Assembly: GCA_022316685.1 (NCBI GenBank)
Contig: JAKJHU010000030.1
Coordinates: forward strand, 14,960,018-15,024,017
Source of the DNA: Progne subis subis
Taxonomy: Eukaryota > Chordata > Aves > Passeriformes > Hirundinidae
Reading direction: 5' to 3'
DNA length: 64,000 nucleotides
Both the position numbers and the translations under genes were made by a program. Under the pieces are notes generated by a model that had not been told where the DNA came from, did no database searches, and saw nothing but the letters and a program-made list of their open reading frames with translations. Every line of letters begins with the position of its first letter. Positions within the stretch are counted from its first letter, which is position 1. This document shows positions 36,097-48,410 of the stretch, in pieces.

Positions 36097-39000
36097 GAGA
36101 AAGCAAAAGAGTCTGAAGAAGTTATGCTAGGTGCTTCCCTCTGAATTTCAAGTGACCAAAGTCTGTCCAGTTTACAAGTAAATGTATTTATTAGGACTTT
36201 TAGGCTGCACTCCCAAGAGCCAACAAAGCATGGCTCTTTCTGGTGATGAAAACTATGAGTAACATTGGAAAATGCATCAATTTTCCATCCAGATTGTGAA
36301 AATTTAGCTGCCCTAACAGTAGCAGCCAAACATGCATTTTGATAATGGTGATTCTTTCATACAAGAACTATATCAAAGCTCTTCATAAGTCTTTTTTATC
36401 TCACAATAAATCATCTTCCTATTTACAGACATTTGATTATTTATGGAGTTAATTGTCACATTAGCCATGAATGACTAATCATGACTAGTCATGACTGCCA
36501 CAACAGTCATGAATTATATACTTCAAGGTAATTTCAATGTACCTAAGCAATGTCCCCAGTGAAAGAAGAAAGAGTGTTAGAAAGCACCTGTTTCCTCATC
36601 AAATTAAACCTGATTATACTTCTGTGTCACAAGGACTGCATTCGGTCCTTTAAAATACATTAAAAAAAATAGTGTAAATACCTTCTAAAGTGAATGACCC
36701 AAAAATCAAGCAATATGACACCTTGCTAAAACCTCCAGTATTATCCAAATTGCTTTGTTTATCTTCTCCCCAATCCTTATTGAAAACTTCATGGTACCTG
36801 TAGGCCCTCCAGAAGGAAAATAATTGTCAGAGTCAAGGAAACAAGGAAACATGTCGTCTCCATTTTTGAAGCTGCAGTATGTGAAAAGGTGAATTGTCAT
36901 GAATATCAGCACTTAGTAAGTTGACCTCTATCTTCATTGTCACTAAATGGCATCTGTAAAGTTTGGCCATTGCTTCCCTCCAGATTACTGGATGTTACAG
37001 CACATATGAAAATGAAAATTTAATACTAGCTGTGTGGCTGTTTTGAAGACCTGGTTCCATCCCAGGGAATCCTTTATTCCATCCAGTGTAGCTGTTTGAA
37101 ATGCTCCTATGGCATACCTGGAACACTCTGACAACTGCTTTGGCAAACAAAGCAGATCAGCCCCTTTTTCTGCAGGAAAAAGGCAAGAATAGTGCTGGAA
37201 AACAGCACTGGAAGGAAAGGAGAGAGAAGGCCTCACTGATTATACTTGTGGTCAGCACTGAAACATTTCCAGTTCCCCAGCTCTCCCTAGGCCAACAGGC
37301 TTAATATTATGCCAGCCCCTAAGACTGCAAACCTAAAGGGTGTTAAAGCTGCCATCCAGATTTTCAGGCTCAAATTTCTCCATCTGCCTTTAAAAACTTG
37401 GGATGGAGGAAATGCTTTGCTGCCTATCAGTCTAAAATTTAAAGGAGACAGGCAGCGCTGTGTTCAGCCCAGGAGCCTTATCTCTATATGATGGCTTGTG
37501 ATCCAGCTGTCTGCCTGTGAATGAAAACATCAAAAAGCCTCTTTCACCAGGCTAAAACTGAAGAAGGTAATTTTACAGGGAAAAAAATAAATATATATAT
37601 ACAAGTAGACAGGAATGTAGGCCAACAGTATTAATAATTACTGACTAAGGTCTTTGACACAGTATCATTGGGGAAGAGGTAGAAGCTCTGTACAGTCCAT
37701 TGACCTACCCAGGCACAGTACTCATGGCTGCAATATTGAATTAGCTTTTTCTGTGACCTAGATAAACTGGGGAAGAAATGTTTCAGGCCAGAAAAGTTAC
37801 CACTAGGATTTAGCACTGCCCGATCATCCAAGAACTACTTTATTTACAACTTAAGAAGAAAATTCTGCACTCATTTAGTGCACTCATTCCACCTTTTTGG
37901 TTTCAAAATATTTTTCAAAGTCAGCAAATGCTGGGAAAACTTTTGCTCAGAGAACACTTCACTCATGACTGGAATCAGGTGGTGTGTCATATAGAGACAA
38001 AAAAGCAGGATACCATAAACTGTGCTCTCTCTTCCTGCCAAGAAGCACAGAGAGGGACTACATTGGTGGGATGGAGCCACTTAAGCTAGATGCCAGCCAC
38101 AGCACATTCTCATGATGACCACACAATTTTTAATGCTTTTTTTTAAGTAGGCATTTAGGTAGGACGTACAGCAAGCAAGGGACTACCAGCTTCACCCCAT
38201 CCAGTGCTTGAAGCCTGGTCCTCCATCTCTGAGAAAAACTATCTCTGGAGAGTCCAAAAGTTGAAGAGCTGTCCCCAGGGTTGTCATGCAATTATTTGCC
38301 CTGAAAAAGTGGTTTCCTTTGATGTCCTTTTAGGTATTGATTACCTTGTGACCCAAAACTATAAACTAGAAATCTATTGCACAACTGCTTTCACACTGTC
38401 TATTCTGGTTGCAGGTACTGATGTTATCAAGACAATTGTCTCATCTTTTCCTAGCTTCTGTTCAGTCTTTTAAAATAATCAAGCCCTGTGCCTTTGGATA
38501 TCTGGTCTATTCCTCTACAGAAAGCTTCACTCCAGAGACAATTAAAATTTGGATTTCTACATATTCCGTCAATATATGCTGTCAATATTGCTTTATTATG
38601 AGAAGAAGAAATCCAATCTATGGAAATTTTCATAAAGCATTTCTATTCATAGGATCAAAGATTTCAGTCTTCAGGCTGTATACTTTACATCTATTCCTAA
38701 ATGCTTGAGTGTCCCTCAAGTCTGATTGCTTTGGCATCTGTATTACATGTAGACTTGGAGCATTGCAAAATGTGTTAGACTTCCTACAGCAGTTCCTTGC
38801 TGTTCATTTCATGTCAACCATCTACTCAGACCTCCCTGTTCTCCCACATGCAGCCTGGTTGAAATCAGAACTGACAGAATCAATATCTGTGGTAAAAAAC
38901 AGAGACATCAATAAAAGAGTCAAAAATGCAGAGATTTTGAAGGCAGCACAGAGTTGGTGTGTTTTCCTGCCAGCTGCCTTAAGTTTCCGCAGCATTCCTC

Positions 39001-41253
39001 AAAAATGTATCTACCAAAACATCCAAGCATAGTTTGTTCCTGACTGTTTTGTCTGTGTAAGGAAAAGTTACCAAGCGGCTTTAGAATAATAGCTCTATAT
39101 ATCTTTCTGAGGTATATACCTGACTTTAGCAGAAAATAAGTGTCTGTGTATCGACTGAAAGGAGATTAAATTGCATCTTCTCTAGAAATAATGCTAAACC
39201 CACAACTCATAATGGGAGGCTGCCTGAAGCCGCTCTGTCCTCCAACCCTCTCAGGACAGACTCCCACTCTCCTTCAAGCTGGGTGGCTCTGACTGAGGAG
39301 GGTTATTCCTGGTGTGCTCCTTCAAACTCCTTGTGCTACCCAATAGTGAACCTTCCCTGAGGTACAGGCAGAGCTAAATCCCTCTGGACATTACCAGACA
39401 GCTGGTGGATTCCCAAGGTGAACACAACCATGTGCCAAGAGAAGCATTTTAAGAAATGAATATGATCCTGCTATAATTCTAAAGTCAGTATGTAGCTTGT
39501 AGGGCAGTGTACTGGGACTGCCTCTTGCACTGGTATCCAACCACTATATCTCTTCAGCTGTTCCTGTATCACTGGCTACCAGGATTTTTCTTTACAGGTA
39601 AAAGGTGCAGCCAGCCTTTAAAAATAGGAATGCTGTGGTTGGGTTCATTCATTTCCATATGAAACGCACAGACATTTCAGAGCTGAACTGAGAATTCTAT
39701 CACCTGTGTACGTCAGGGAGAAAGTTGTACTACATCTCTGTCACCCAGCACCATGAAGATCTGCCACCAAGTTAGATGGGAAGAGGAACTGTTGAATGGA
39801 GGCTTCTTCTTGTGAAAAATATATTTCTGCCTGCGCCACCTCACACAGATATTAAAGATTCCTAATAAACTTGAAAGCCTCAGTGCAGGTTTAAACATTT
39901 CATTTCATCGGTTAGAGCAGTGGTCAGTGCTGCACACCTGACTGCCCTGGGCTGTGCTGCTGGCAATGGTCGTGTGCACAGGACTTGTCCCAACAATGCT
40001 ACAGAAAGAGGAAAGGCAGCACAAATCATTTCAGTGAGTGTGGTTTTTGTAATCTGCGAGGATGACTCACATCCTACCAAGAAATGGGCAATAAAGTGTG
40101 TGCTTCAAAGCTGCTGCCTTGAAGCTTGAAGCTGCCTTTATGCCTACATAAAATAGGCAAGTACTGAATGCTGAGGGGACCATACTTGTTTGGTCAAGTA
40201 GCATAAGAAAAATGTTCCCAGCTGAACAAAAGGCAGACAATAAAATAGCAGGCATCAGCCTCCAGGTTTTTCAAGCTGTCTACTTCTGTTGTTGAATCAA
40301 GAGACAGAAGGGATATTTTATTGTTTTGAAACTCATTCCTTGATCTTTCTGCTGTGTAACAGGAAAGGCAGAATAGTAGCATGATTAGATAGACCAAGCC
40401 AGAAAAATACATCAAACTAGAATACAAAAAGCCCTTGGCTAACTAGAAACCTCAGTGGCTTATATGGGTGGGAAAGCCACAGTTTTCATACAGCAAAATC
40501 CAAATGAAAATATATCCTCATCTAAGTGGGTGAAAAGCCTATCATGTGTATGAGAACAGTATCTAATAATTCTGTACTAAACCCATTAATAAAAATCATT
40601 AGTATGTTTGATGGGTTATTACTAGCTTAATTTGTGATTAACCCAGCAAGTACTGGGCTGTAATGATGTTGGCCTGAATGAACTCCTGAAGGATGCCATG
40701 TGATTATTAAAGGCATTTTAAAACTTTTTTCTGACAGAGGTTCATGCTCCTTCTGAGTTTACCAACAAATACTGACAAAAACATCATTCTTTGACCTTAT
40801 TTGTATTTTCAGTGGTTGAAGTTCAGTGCTATTTGGATTAGATATTTATAGCAAAGTTAGAAATACTAAAGTCTTGCTTAGTGACACTAGAAATTCAAAC
40901 TTTCCTCAAAACTTATTTACAACATCTTTGCTCTTTACAACATAGTTAGTGTCACATCCCATTCAGAAATTTAAAATGCTCCTGGTTTTGTTCTGTTCTA
41001 TGGAAGAATTTTGTATCACCTTCCATACCTCTCCACTCACATTTGTAGTTGTTTTGTAACAATTCATATTCTTTTAAAACTCCTATTGATCCATGAAAAC
41101 AATAATGAACAAGACTTGGTTTAGGTTCAATAAATATTTCTCTTGTAATTTTTTTTACTTCTTTTCATTTTATCATAAAACTCTTAATATCTGGTGTTTT
41201 ACTTAAAACTAGATACTCTGAAAATCACATGATGATGTGAATGCATCTGCTTT
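36097..41253. other. long stretch without recognised genes
   Basis: AT-rich, about 5 kb. Three successive plus-strand frames at 38204-38473, 38409-38708 and 38709-39032 (89, 99 and 107 codons) lie in different phases. They are not recognisable as any protein, nor as a broken one. The palindrome at 36479-36494 is listed separately. An AATAAA-type motif (caataaatattt) near 41130 precedes the 21-A tract by about 120 bp, but no retrocopied gene is evident. Confidence 0.45.
36479..36494. repeat. 16-bp perfect palindrome with AP-1-like half-sites
   Basis: tcatgactagtcatga reads identically on both strands. A further agtcatga lies at 36505-36512, and atgactaatcatgact leads into it. The core tgactagtca resembles, but is not, the AP-1 consensus TGA(C/G)TCA. 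It could be a protein-binding site or a chance structure in AT-rich DNA. Confidence 0.7.
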
Positions 41254-41274
41254 AAAAAAAAAAAAAAAAAAAAA
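41254..41274. repeat. poly-A tract (21 A)
   Basis: Twenty-one uninterrupted A residues. Possible retrocopy tail, with an upstream AATAAA-type motif near 41130, but no recognisable source gene or target duplication. Confidence 0.9.
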
Positions 41275-42249
41275 GCTTCTCCCCCACAAGTTTAAGCAAA
41301 TAAAAAATAAAACAATGAAAACATTTATATGATGGGCTTTGAAACTTGATTTACAATTGAAATTTTAAGAAGGGCATCCTTTCCCATGCTAGGTAGATAA
41401 ACTTTTGTATTAATGAAAATGAAACAGAATTCTTCTTTTCCTCAAAGGTATTTGGAAAAGAAACAACTTTTATTGTCTGTAAACCACAACAGTTTTTACT
41501 TTTACGTTAGTACTGGACTGTCCATCCTGTTCATAATTTCTCAACCCCTGTTAACACTGACCATAGAGAAATTTATAATAGAAACTTTTTAACACGCTCA
41601 GGACTATTTTCAGCTCAGGGTGAATTAGGATGTCTCAACACTCATTACAATAACACCCTGCTAGGTTTGAGTCTTAGTAGTTTATAAAACACTTGTAAAT
41701 CTTGAGGTGAAAGGCGATGTACACTTCCTAAATACTATTACTGCTTTGTTTACTTCCATATTCTTTGATGATCTTCTTTTATATCATCATTTTCTGTTTG
41801 AGAAAGAAAAAGCATGAAAAGGCTGTTTAATGAGCATGTTGAGCTCACACATGGCAGATACTGGTTGATCCACACCTCATAGCATTTTATGATAACGCCA
41901 GGTACACACCTTTATGTATCAACTGTGTTGAAATACTGACTGTCCACCTACTGCTCTGAAGAACCGGTTTATAAAATTATCTGTAGAGGCAAAGCAGTAA
42001 AAAAAAAATCAGTAAAATTCCTGGATACTTCTCATGTGAAATGATCAACAAATGAGCCAAAAGAAATCAATCTTCCAAGAAAATGTTTAATGGTGTCAAA
42101 GTAAGAACTGCAACTACAGTGCTAAATAAAGTTCAAGTCAGTTTTGATTCATTTCCCTATACTCTAAATACACTCAGGTTGTAAATAAAACAAGGGAGGG
42201 AAGAAAGGTCCAAGGTAATTTCTGTGTCTCTGAACTCATGCCCATAGCC

Positions 42250-42279
42250 TGGCACAAACAAAATTGGCACAAACAAAAT
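42250..42279. repeat. 15-bp tandem duplication
   Basis: tggcacaaacaaaat occurs twice head to tail at 42250-42264 and 42265-42279, with no mismatch. Confidence 0.9.
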
Positions 42280-42420
42280 GTCACATTACCCAATCTCCTT
42301 ACAAGTGTTACTGCTTGTGTCCTACAGCTGCTGAGAGCATGAATGTGTGCTAATAATAACCACACAATCCAACCACTCTCAGTGAGACACAGAGGAAAAA
42401 TGCTAAGTACCACACTGCAA

Positions 42421-42467
42421 AGCCAGCCAAACTCAGAAGAAAAATGGGCTCAGCCAGCCAAACTCAG
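42421..42467. repeat. 16-bp direct repeat, 31-bp period
   Basis: agccagccaaactcag occurs at 42421-42436 and 42452-42467. It lies close to the 15-bp tandem duplication at 42250, so this small area has undergone two local duplications. Confidence 0.85.
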
Positions 42468-45400
42468 GCATGGTCCCCCCAGCTGGCATCAAGAGCAGTG
42501 GGCAGCATCAAACTGCAGAGTTTGTCTGCAGTAAACCAGTGAAATGCTTCCAATAGAGAGTTTTCAACATCCTTTTTTTTCTGATGCCATGTTTTCTACT
42601 TGATTCCCTTTTGCACGGGCAGCCCACCCTCCTGGGACATGACTGCAGTGGGTGAGGGGTCTCCTGGAATACTGAAGAAAATGTATGAATCCTTCACACT
42701 GGAGAAGCCATGCTGATACAGCAGTGTGCCCAGCTCTCCCCACAGGCCCCCGGCAAACAAATGACATAGTTCTGCTCCAGAAGTCAGCCACAGTGGCTTG
42801 CTGATTTAGGGCCTTTTGCTTGGTGTTGGACAACTTCCCAGCAAGGGCAGCCATCAACAGGCAGGCAGAGCCATGTGGTGTGCCTGGCTACACTGCATCA
42901 TTATTTTGGACCAGGTCCATGAATTGGTTTTCTCTTTCCATTGCAGAGTAAAAGATGAAATATCTCCTGGCTCTGCCTCCTTCTCCATCTCAGGGTCTCA
43001 GTGCACATTACCATGGCAGTGCAGCACTGACAGGTGAGAATAAGCACAGTGTGTGAAGCTAAAGCCTAAGAAAACTTGTTATTCCAACTCTGATAACAGC
43101 CAGCAGGTGCTGTAAGACAAAGGCCAGGCAACCAGATTGTCACACTGTTCTGAAGAACTTCAGGGAAATGCTGCTCAGGCACTTTAGGAGCTGAGAGTAT
43201 GGCTTGTTATTCCCATTTCTCCCATCTTCAAGGAAACTCTTGTCCAGTCCCAGAGATAATCCTCTGCAGTGAGAGTCCCACCATTCAGCTGTGGGTTGCC
43301 AAGAGTAATCTCTCTTGTTTCTTTTGAACCCTCTATGTAATTCTCCTCATTTGTCCTATGAAGACAACTCACCTTCTGTTTCTTATTTACCTCCTATGTT
43401 TGACTGATGATTTTAGACTTCTGTCACACAACTCAGCAGAGGCACAGATAATCAGGGATGTCTATGTTCTAGTGACCATGGGTACAACAAAATGTTTTTG
43501 AAAGCTTTGGGCAAGCTGACATACTCATCCTGGCAGTGTTGCTGTCCTGAATATGTTTTCTAAAATCTTCTGTACTGTCAATTCCTTGGAAAGTGAAGAA
43601 ATATATCAAATATAACAACTGCCCTATAGCAGGGAAAGAATACGTTATTATTAAAGGAGCAGATGCTGGGTGATCACAGTGTGAGCCTCTGGCAATTTAA
43701 ATGACCAACAGAAAGGTTGTACAAACAGGATGAAAACTGCCCAGCAAACATTTCTGTTATCAATGCACACCGTGTTTTACACACCGTTCAAGCAGCCAAG
43801 AGAGAAGTGCCATTGCTGGGAATGTGGGGACGAGCCATCTGCTGACCCCATCTGAGGGGCAGGCACAGGAACCAGCAGAGGTGCTGGGAATACCAGAAGA
43901 GCCTGCACCACAGTCTGGCACAGCTGCTGGACTATGCCAGAATGAGCTGTGTGACCTCAGAGAAACCCAATGCAGTTATGAATCTTCTGATGTGCAGTGG
44001 AGAGTACGATGGATATGGGTATATACCTTATATACCTTATGGGAATACAACCTGGCAAACAGAAATGGGAGACAACCTGTGGCTGCCTACCACCACCATA
44101 TTGTAATTACTGTCCCTCAACAGCCCCTTCTCTCCAAGATCTCTAGAGGTTTGTGTAGGAAAAGAGTGAGCCGTGACAGGAACAGGGCAGCTCTGTGTAT
44201 GGACATCCATACTGTGAGCAAACATCAGCTGGGTGAAAAGTTCAGGAGACTTTTTCCAAAGGAGCTGAAAATTGTCAAAGCAGAGATAAAAGCTGCAATC
44301 TTTATAAATTACAAAAAGCTGTAATCCTGGCCATGTTACACCCCATCAGCAAAGCAAGCCTGTACTGGTTTGGCTGTCTTCAGACTCAAACTGCAACACA
44401 CAAATAGTGCATTACAAAAGCTTGTGTCTAAGAACTGTGCAACTCCATTTTCTACAAACTTGTGTGGATACCCAGTTATTTGTTGTTCACAAATCCTTCT
44501 CTGATAGCAGCATGTTTCCTTGATAATGGGACGATACTGTTACCATAGCTACACTAAATGCTTCAGTGCTGCACATAGCCTGCCATCAGGGAAAGTTGAT
44601 TTATTCATTTGAAATGGGGTTTGTTGGAATACATCCTCACAACAGCCTGATTTTTTTGTGTAACAAAGCTGATTGCACAGTACTGATGTAGGAAGACGTT
44701 TTGGCTGCTCTCTTCTGGTTTACATCATCAGTTCTCCATTGTGTTGACACGTCATGCTCTTAAAATTAGCAAGTTATTTCAATACCAGAATTCCTTTTGT
44801 CCCTGCCAAGGCACTGGCATCTGCCATGCCATCCCAGTGAGGAAAGAAAGTGAAATTTTGGAGGTTCTGAAAAACAGTGAAAATCAGTGGTTTCAGAGAC
44901 CCCTGACCTTGCCTCTGAAGGTAATTTTTCAGTGATGTCTTCACTCTCTGATGGTTTGCATCACCTCCTTCCATCACCTCAGCCAATTCTGACGGCTTTG
45001 CCTGGTCTTCCTGAAAAGTGATTGTGTCACAGAAACACTGTTCTGCCCCTGAGTGCATGCAAAGGTGAGGAAGCCACCACGTGCAAAGAGCAGGAGTCAC
45101 AGTGAGGAACTGGAACAGGCACTGAAGATTCTGGGCAGGAGGCTTCAAATTTAACAAACATGTGGTGCACATGAACAGTGGCTGAAGGAAGGCAAGCATG
45201 TGTACTTAAGCAAACAACCGCACTTTGGGTTAGTAGGAAGGGTGTTTCATCCAGAAAATGGATTTAACATCCCTTGGCAGCACTTCTGTGTGCTGAAAAC
45301 GCTTTCCCATGAGGTGGCCCAAGCCCTGGCTGTTCTCTCAATTGTATTGTAAAGAGAACAGACCAGGCCATGTCAATGGGGCTGTCAGTAGCTGGGAACA

Positions 45401-45784
45401 TTCCGAAGTTGCATCCCCACTGTTGCTCTAAGCTCATGCTCAGACACCCCAGCCACAGCAGCCCCTGGTACCAGCCTGGAGCGGGACCCATGACAAACAT
45501 GGGCAGCCAGTGACCAGCAGCGCTGCCTCACTCGTGCACAGGGCTCCAGCAGCTTTTGCTTCTTCAGTCACTTAGGAGGAAGGGAAGCTCAATTTTTATT
45601 CTCACAGATCTTCTCGGAGAAATTCCTGGTAGAGCAGACCTGCACCCTGCCCAGAGGGACGAGGTCACCCTGGAGGATCTGTTTGGCTTGGTCCCTCCGG
45701 CTCTGTGGGACGGATCTGTAACAATACCAAGGCTATGAAAATTTGTCAGCATCAGCCTGAAGTCACACAAGAAATTTGACATTA

Positions 45785-45875
45785 CTGCAGTACCTTTCCA
45801 CAAGGGGACTAGAAGATCTGGGGTTGGACTAGATAAACTACCCAGGTTCCTTCCAACCCTAACTGTTCTGGGATT
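45785..45875 (+). mobile_element. short CR1 LINE 3' tail (plus strand)
   Basis: About 90 bp of the extreme CR1 3' end: ggttggactagataaact at 45822-45839, ttccttccaaccct at 45847-45860 and a terminal ctgttctgggatt at 45863-45875. It is strongly 5'-truncated, as is typical of CR1. Confidence 0.88.
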
Positions 45876-47745
45876 AATACAACCAGAATCTGTGTCTACC
45901 TTGTATTTACAGCTCCACATGATGCTCCAGCCATCTCCTTCTATTGTAAATTTTAAAACTAATTACTATGGCTAAATCTGAACTTCAATATGGGTAGAAC
46001 CAATGGTCAAATAAATCCTATTTATGTCTACAAAATTTTATCACCTGAGGGCCCTTGGCTAAGGGAGTTAGCCCATAGGAGGACGTGACACCATTTGGGG
46101 TTCTCTAAACAACCCATGAGCTGAATTGCTGGCTAACAACTAATTAGTTAGGGGTCCCTTTGGAGGTAATTACCTTCCACTGGCTATTAAGACAACACCT
46201 GACGATTATTTACCACCTCATTACCCTGCTTTGTCTAACTCAGCTGCTGTTTTCCACATTAAGGTCTATTAGAAAATATCTACTTTGTGTCATTGGGAGG
46301 CTAAACAATATCCAGGGGGCTCCAGGAGCAGTGTGGAAGGATGGTAAAACACTGGACAACCTCAAACCACACAACACTATCAGGGTACATAAGGCCACAT
46401 TTTGGCCAAGTACCACAGCCACTGCTGGACATCTGAGGATATTCATATAACAGATATAACTCTCCCCAGAAGGGATTAGCCTGGAAGGTAAATGAATCCC
46501 CAAACCATACTTTCATGATCAACAAATATACAGTTTCCTTCTTACCTTGGGGATAAAAAAAGGCATTTTTAGACAAAAACAATAATTGAAAATCTGGGAG
46601 GCTTGGAGGTATGTCAAAAAAAGTTTGATGACAGTGGAAGGTATTTTGGTTTGATGTCATACTGCATTTACCAAAAATATTAGCCTAAATAATTAAAAGC
46701 CATATTGACCCATAAATATAATAATTTTGGGTTAAAAATATCACTAGATCTTTTAAAATTGAAACACCTGCCAAGGCCAATGCTCTTCTGGGAAGAATTT
46801 CAGTTTTGATGTGTATTAATTTTTTTAGCTGTTTATTTATTCAAATTCTAAATATACACATACATCTTCTGTAAATCAATAATGATCTTTATCAAAGAAT
46901 TGCTTTTAGGTTCTTCAGACATAGGAACAAAGCAGCTACAGAAGCTATCTGGGGAAAATTTCAGAACGAAATCTGTTTTACTGTATTTGCAATATGTGCT
47001 TGGAGATATTTAATGTGCACAAATAGCACAGACATTTATCTTCATAACATAGTTGTACATTTTCATCAATTGCATTTTATTCAATGCTTATAAAAAGTGA
47101 AATACAGTGCATTTTCTAAAAGTCCCAGCAGCCAGTATTTCTATTTCTATCTCTATCCAGTTTATGTTCACTTTATAAAGCCTAATTAATTTCCACTCAA
47201 GGACTAGGGGAAATAAACTCATCAGTTTATAGACACCACACAGCAGCAACCTGATCCCTGGTTAGGATCAGAAGCTTTGAGCAAGCCACTGCCTTAAAAA
47301 AAAAGGCCAAGTTGACAACTGATATTTCTGCAGTCAGAGGTGTTAAGTTGCATTCTGGCTCATGAGGCATTCAGAAAGGACACATATTTCTCTCCAGCTC
47401 TTCCTTGTGTTCCACATACATTTTGGGACTGCAAGGCGAATACGTAATGCTGCAGATGTTCTATTGTTATTTCATGGCTAGAGCAGAGAAGTTTTTGGCA
47501 TCTTAAGATGAAAAATTTTTGAGTTAGAGATTGAGGCAGAGCTTCATTTGCATTTAAACCACTTTTTTTACATACTTTGGCTATTTACTGCAAATCTACA
47601 GTAGCTGAAATATCAACATTATTCTGTTTTCACTGAATTCCCTGCCAAACTCCTGCAGGCAGTGCTGGGAACATAGTTCAGAGTTTGGTTCTGAGTGCCA
47701 GTTTCACATTCGATGCAGGAAAATGCTTCTGATCAGGTATTTTAT
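45876..47745. other. unannotated sequence, possibly repeat-derived in part
   Basis: 46020-46500 has a texture reminiscent of avian LTR sequence (for example gttagcccataggaggacgtgac), but I found no ends or target duplication and do not claim an element. Frames of up to 119 codons (minus, 46301-46660) are unrecognised. The remainder is AT-rich unique DNA. Confidence 0.35.
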
Positions 47746-47833
47746 GAAAACAACAACCAACCAACCAACCAACCAAACAAAAAACCACCCAAAACACCTC
47801 CCAAAAAACCACAATTTCAACAACAACAACACA
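47746..47833. repeat. A/C-rich simple repeat with (CCAA)n core
   Basis: Five consecutive CCAA units at about 47757-47776, then AAAC, CCAC and CAA units. The 62-codon Asn/Gln/Pro/Lys-rich frame and its minus-strand partner come from this composition. Confidence 0.9.
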
Positions 47834-48393
47834 ACTATTCACATGGCCAGCTAAATGAATGGACTCCACTTTTAAATGATTAGTGTCCTCAGAGGTTAGC
47901 AAACAAAACTGGGGCTGTGTTTGGGCTCTAAAACTTAGGTATGAGGTAAACTAGCACAGCTCAATTTTCCCTTGTCCCGGAGACTGGCAAATCATCACTC
48001 ATCTCCTCAGATGTGCTGTGAAGCTGAATTACTCAAGATAATTCTTTTAGTCTTAAGAAGCCCTAAGGTGTTGTTAATGATTATTCACACATTACCTCCA
48101 GTCACCATAAACTTCTTCTAAGAGGTCACAATCTTGGCAAGACCAAGACAAGCTTCCAGGTATTTCTGAATTTAGAATTTAGTCATTTAGAGTACCTTAT
48201 CATATATCCTTCATCAAATTAATTAGATCTACATTGCAAGAGATATTTCACCATGTTAGGATTTAAATTACTCAAGATCCTGAAAATGGGACTGTGAAGT
48301 TACTCATCACAAGTCTGAATGAAGAGAAACCATCTAAATTCTGTGCTTGGGTGCTTGGCCAAGCAGGATAACTGCAATCTACCCACTGGGGGG
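47834..48393. other. unannotated unique sequence
   Basis: AT-rich. No gene or repeat was recognised. Confidence 0.5.
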
Positions 48394-48410
48394 AAAAAAA
48401 AAAAAAAAAA
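48394..48410. repeat. poly-A tract (17 A)
   Basis: Seventeen A residues after a run of six G (48388-48393). No retrocopy body was recognised. Confidence 0.9.

Larger units (their letters stand above)
41275..45784. other. long stretch without recognised genes
   Basis: Contains a 166-codon plus frame (43824-44324) and a 141-codon minus frame (44774-45199). Neither shows a domain, and no splice signals of convincing strength bound them. Two small direct duplications near 42.25 and 42.45 kb are listed separately. Confidence 0.45.

Noticed and set aside
43824..44324. 166-codon plus-strand frame
   Set aside because: Composition and lack of any motif fit a chance frame, and it has an overlapping minus-strand frame.
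46020..46500. LTR-like texture downstream of the short CR1 tail
   Set aside because: No ends, target duplication or core promoter/polyadenylation pair could be placed, so no element is called.
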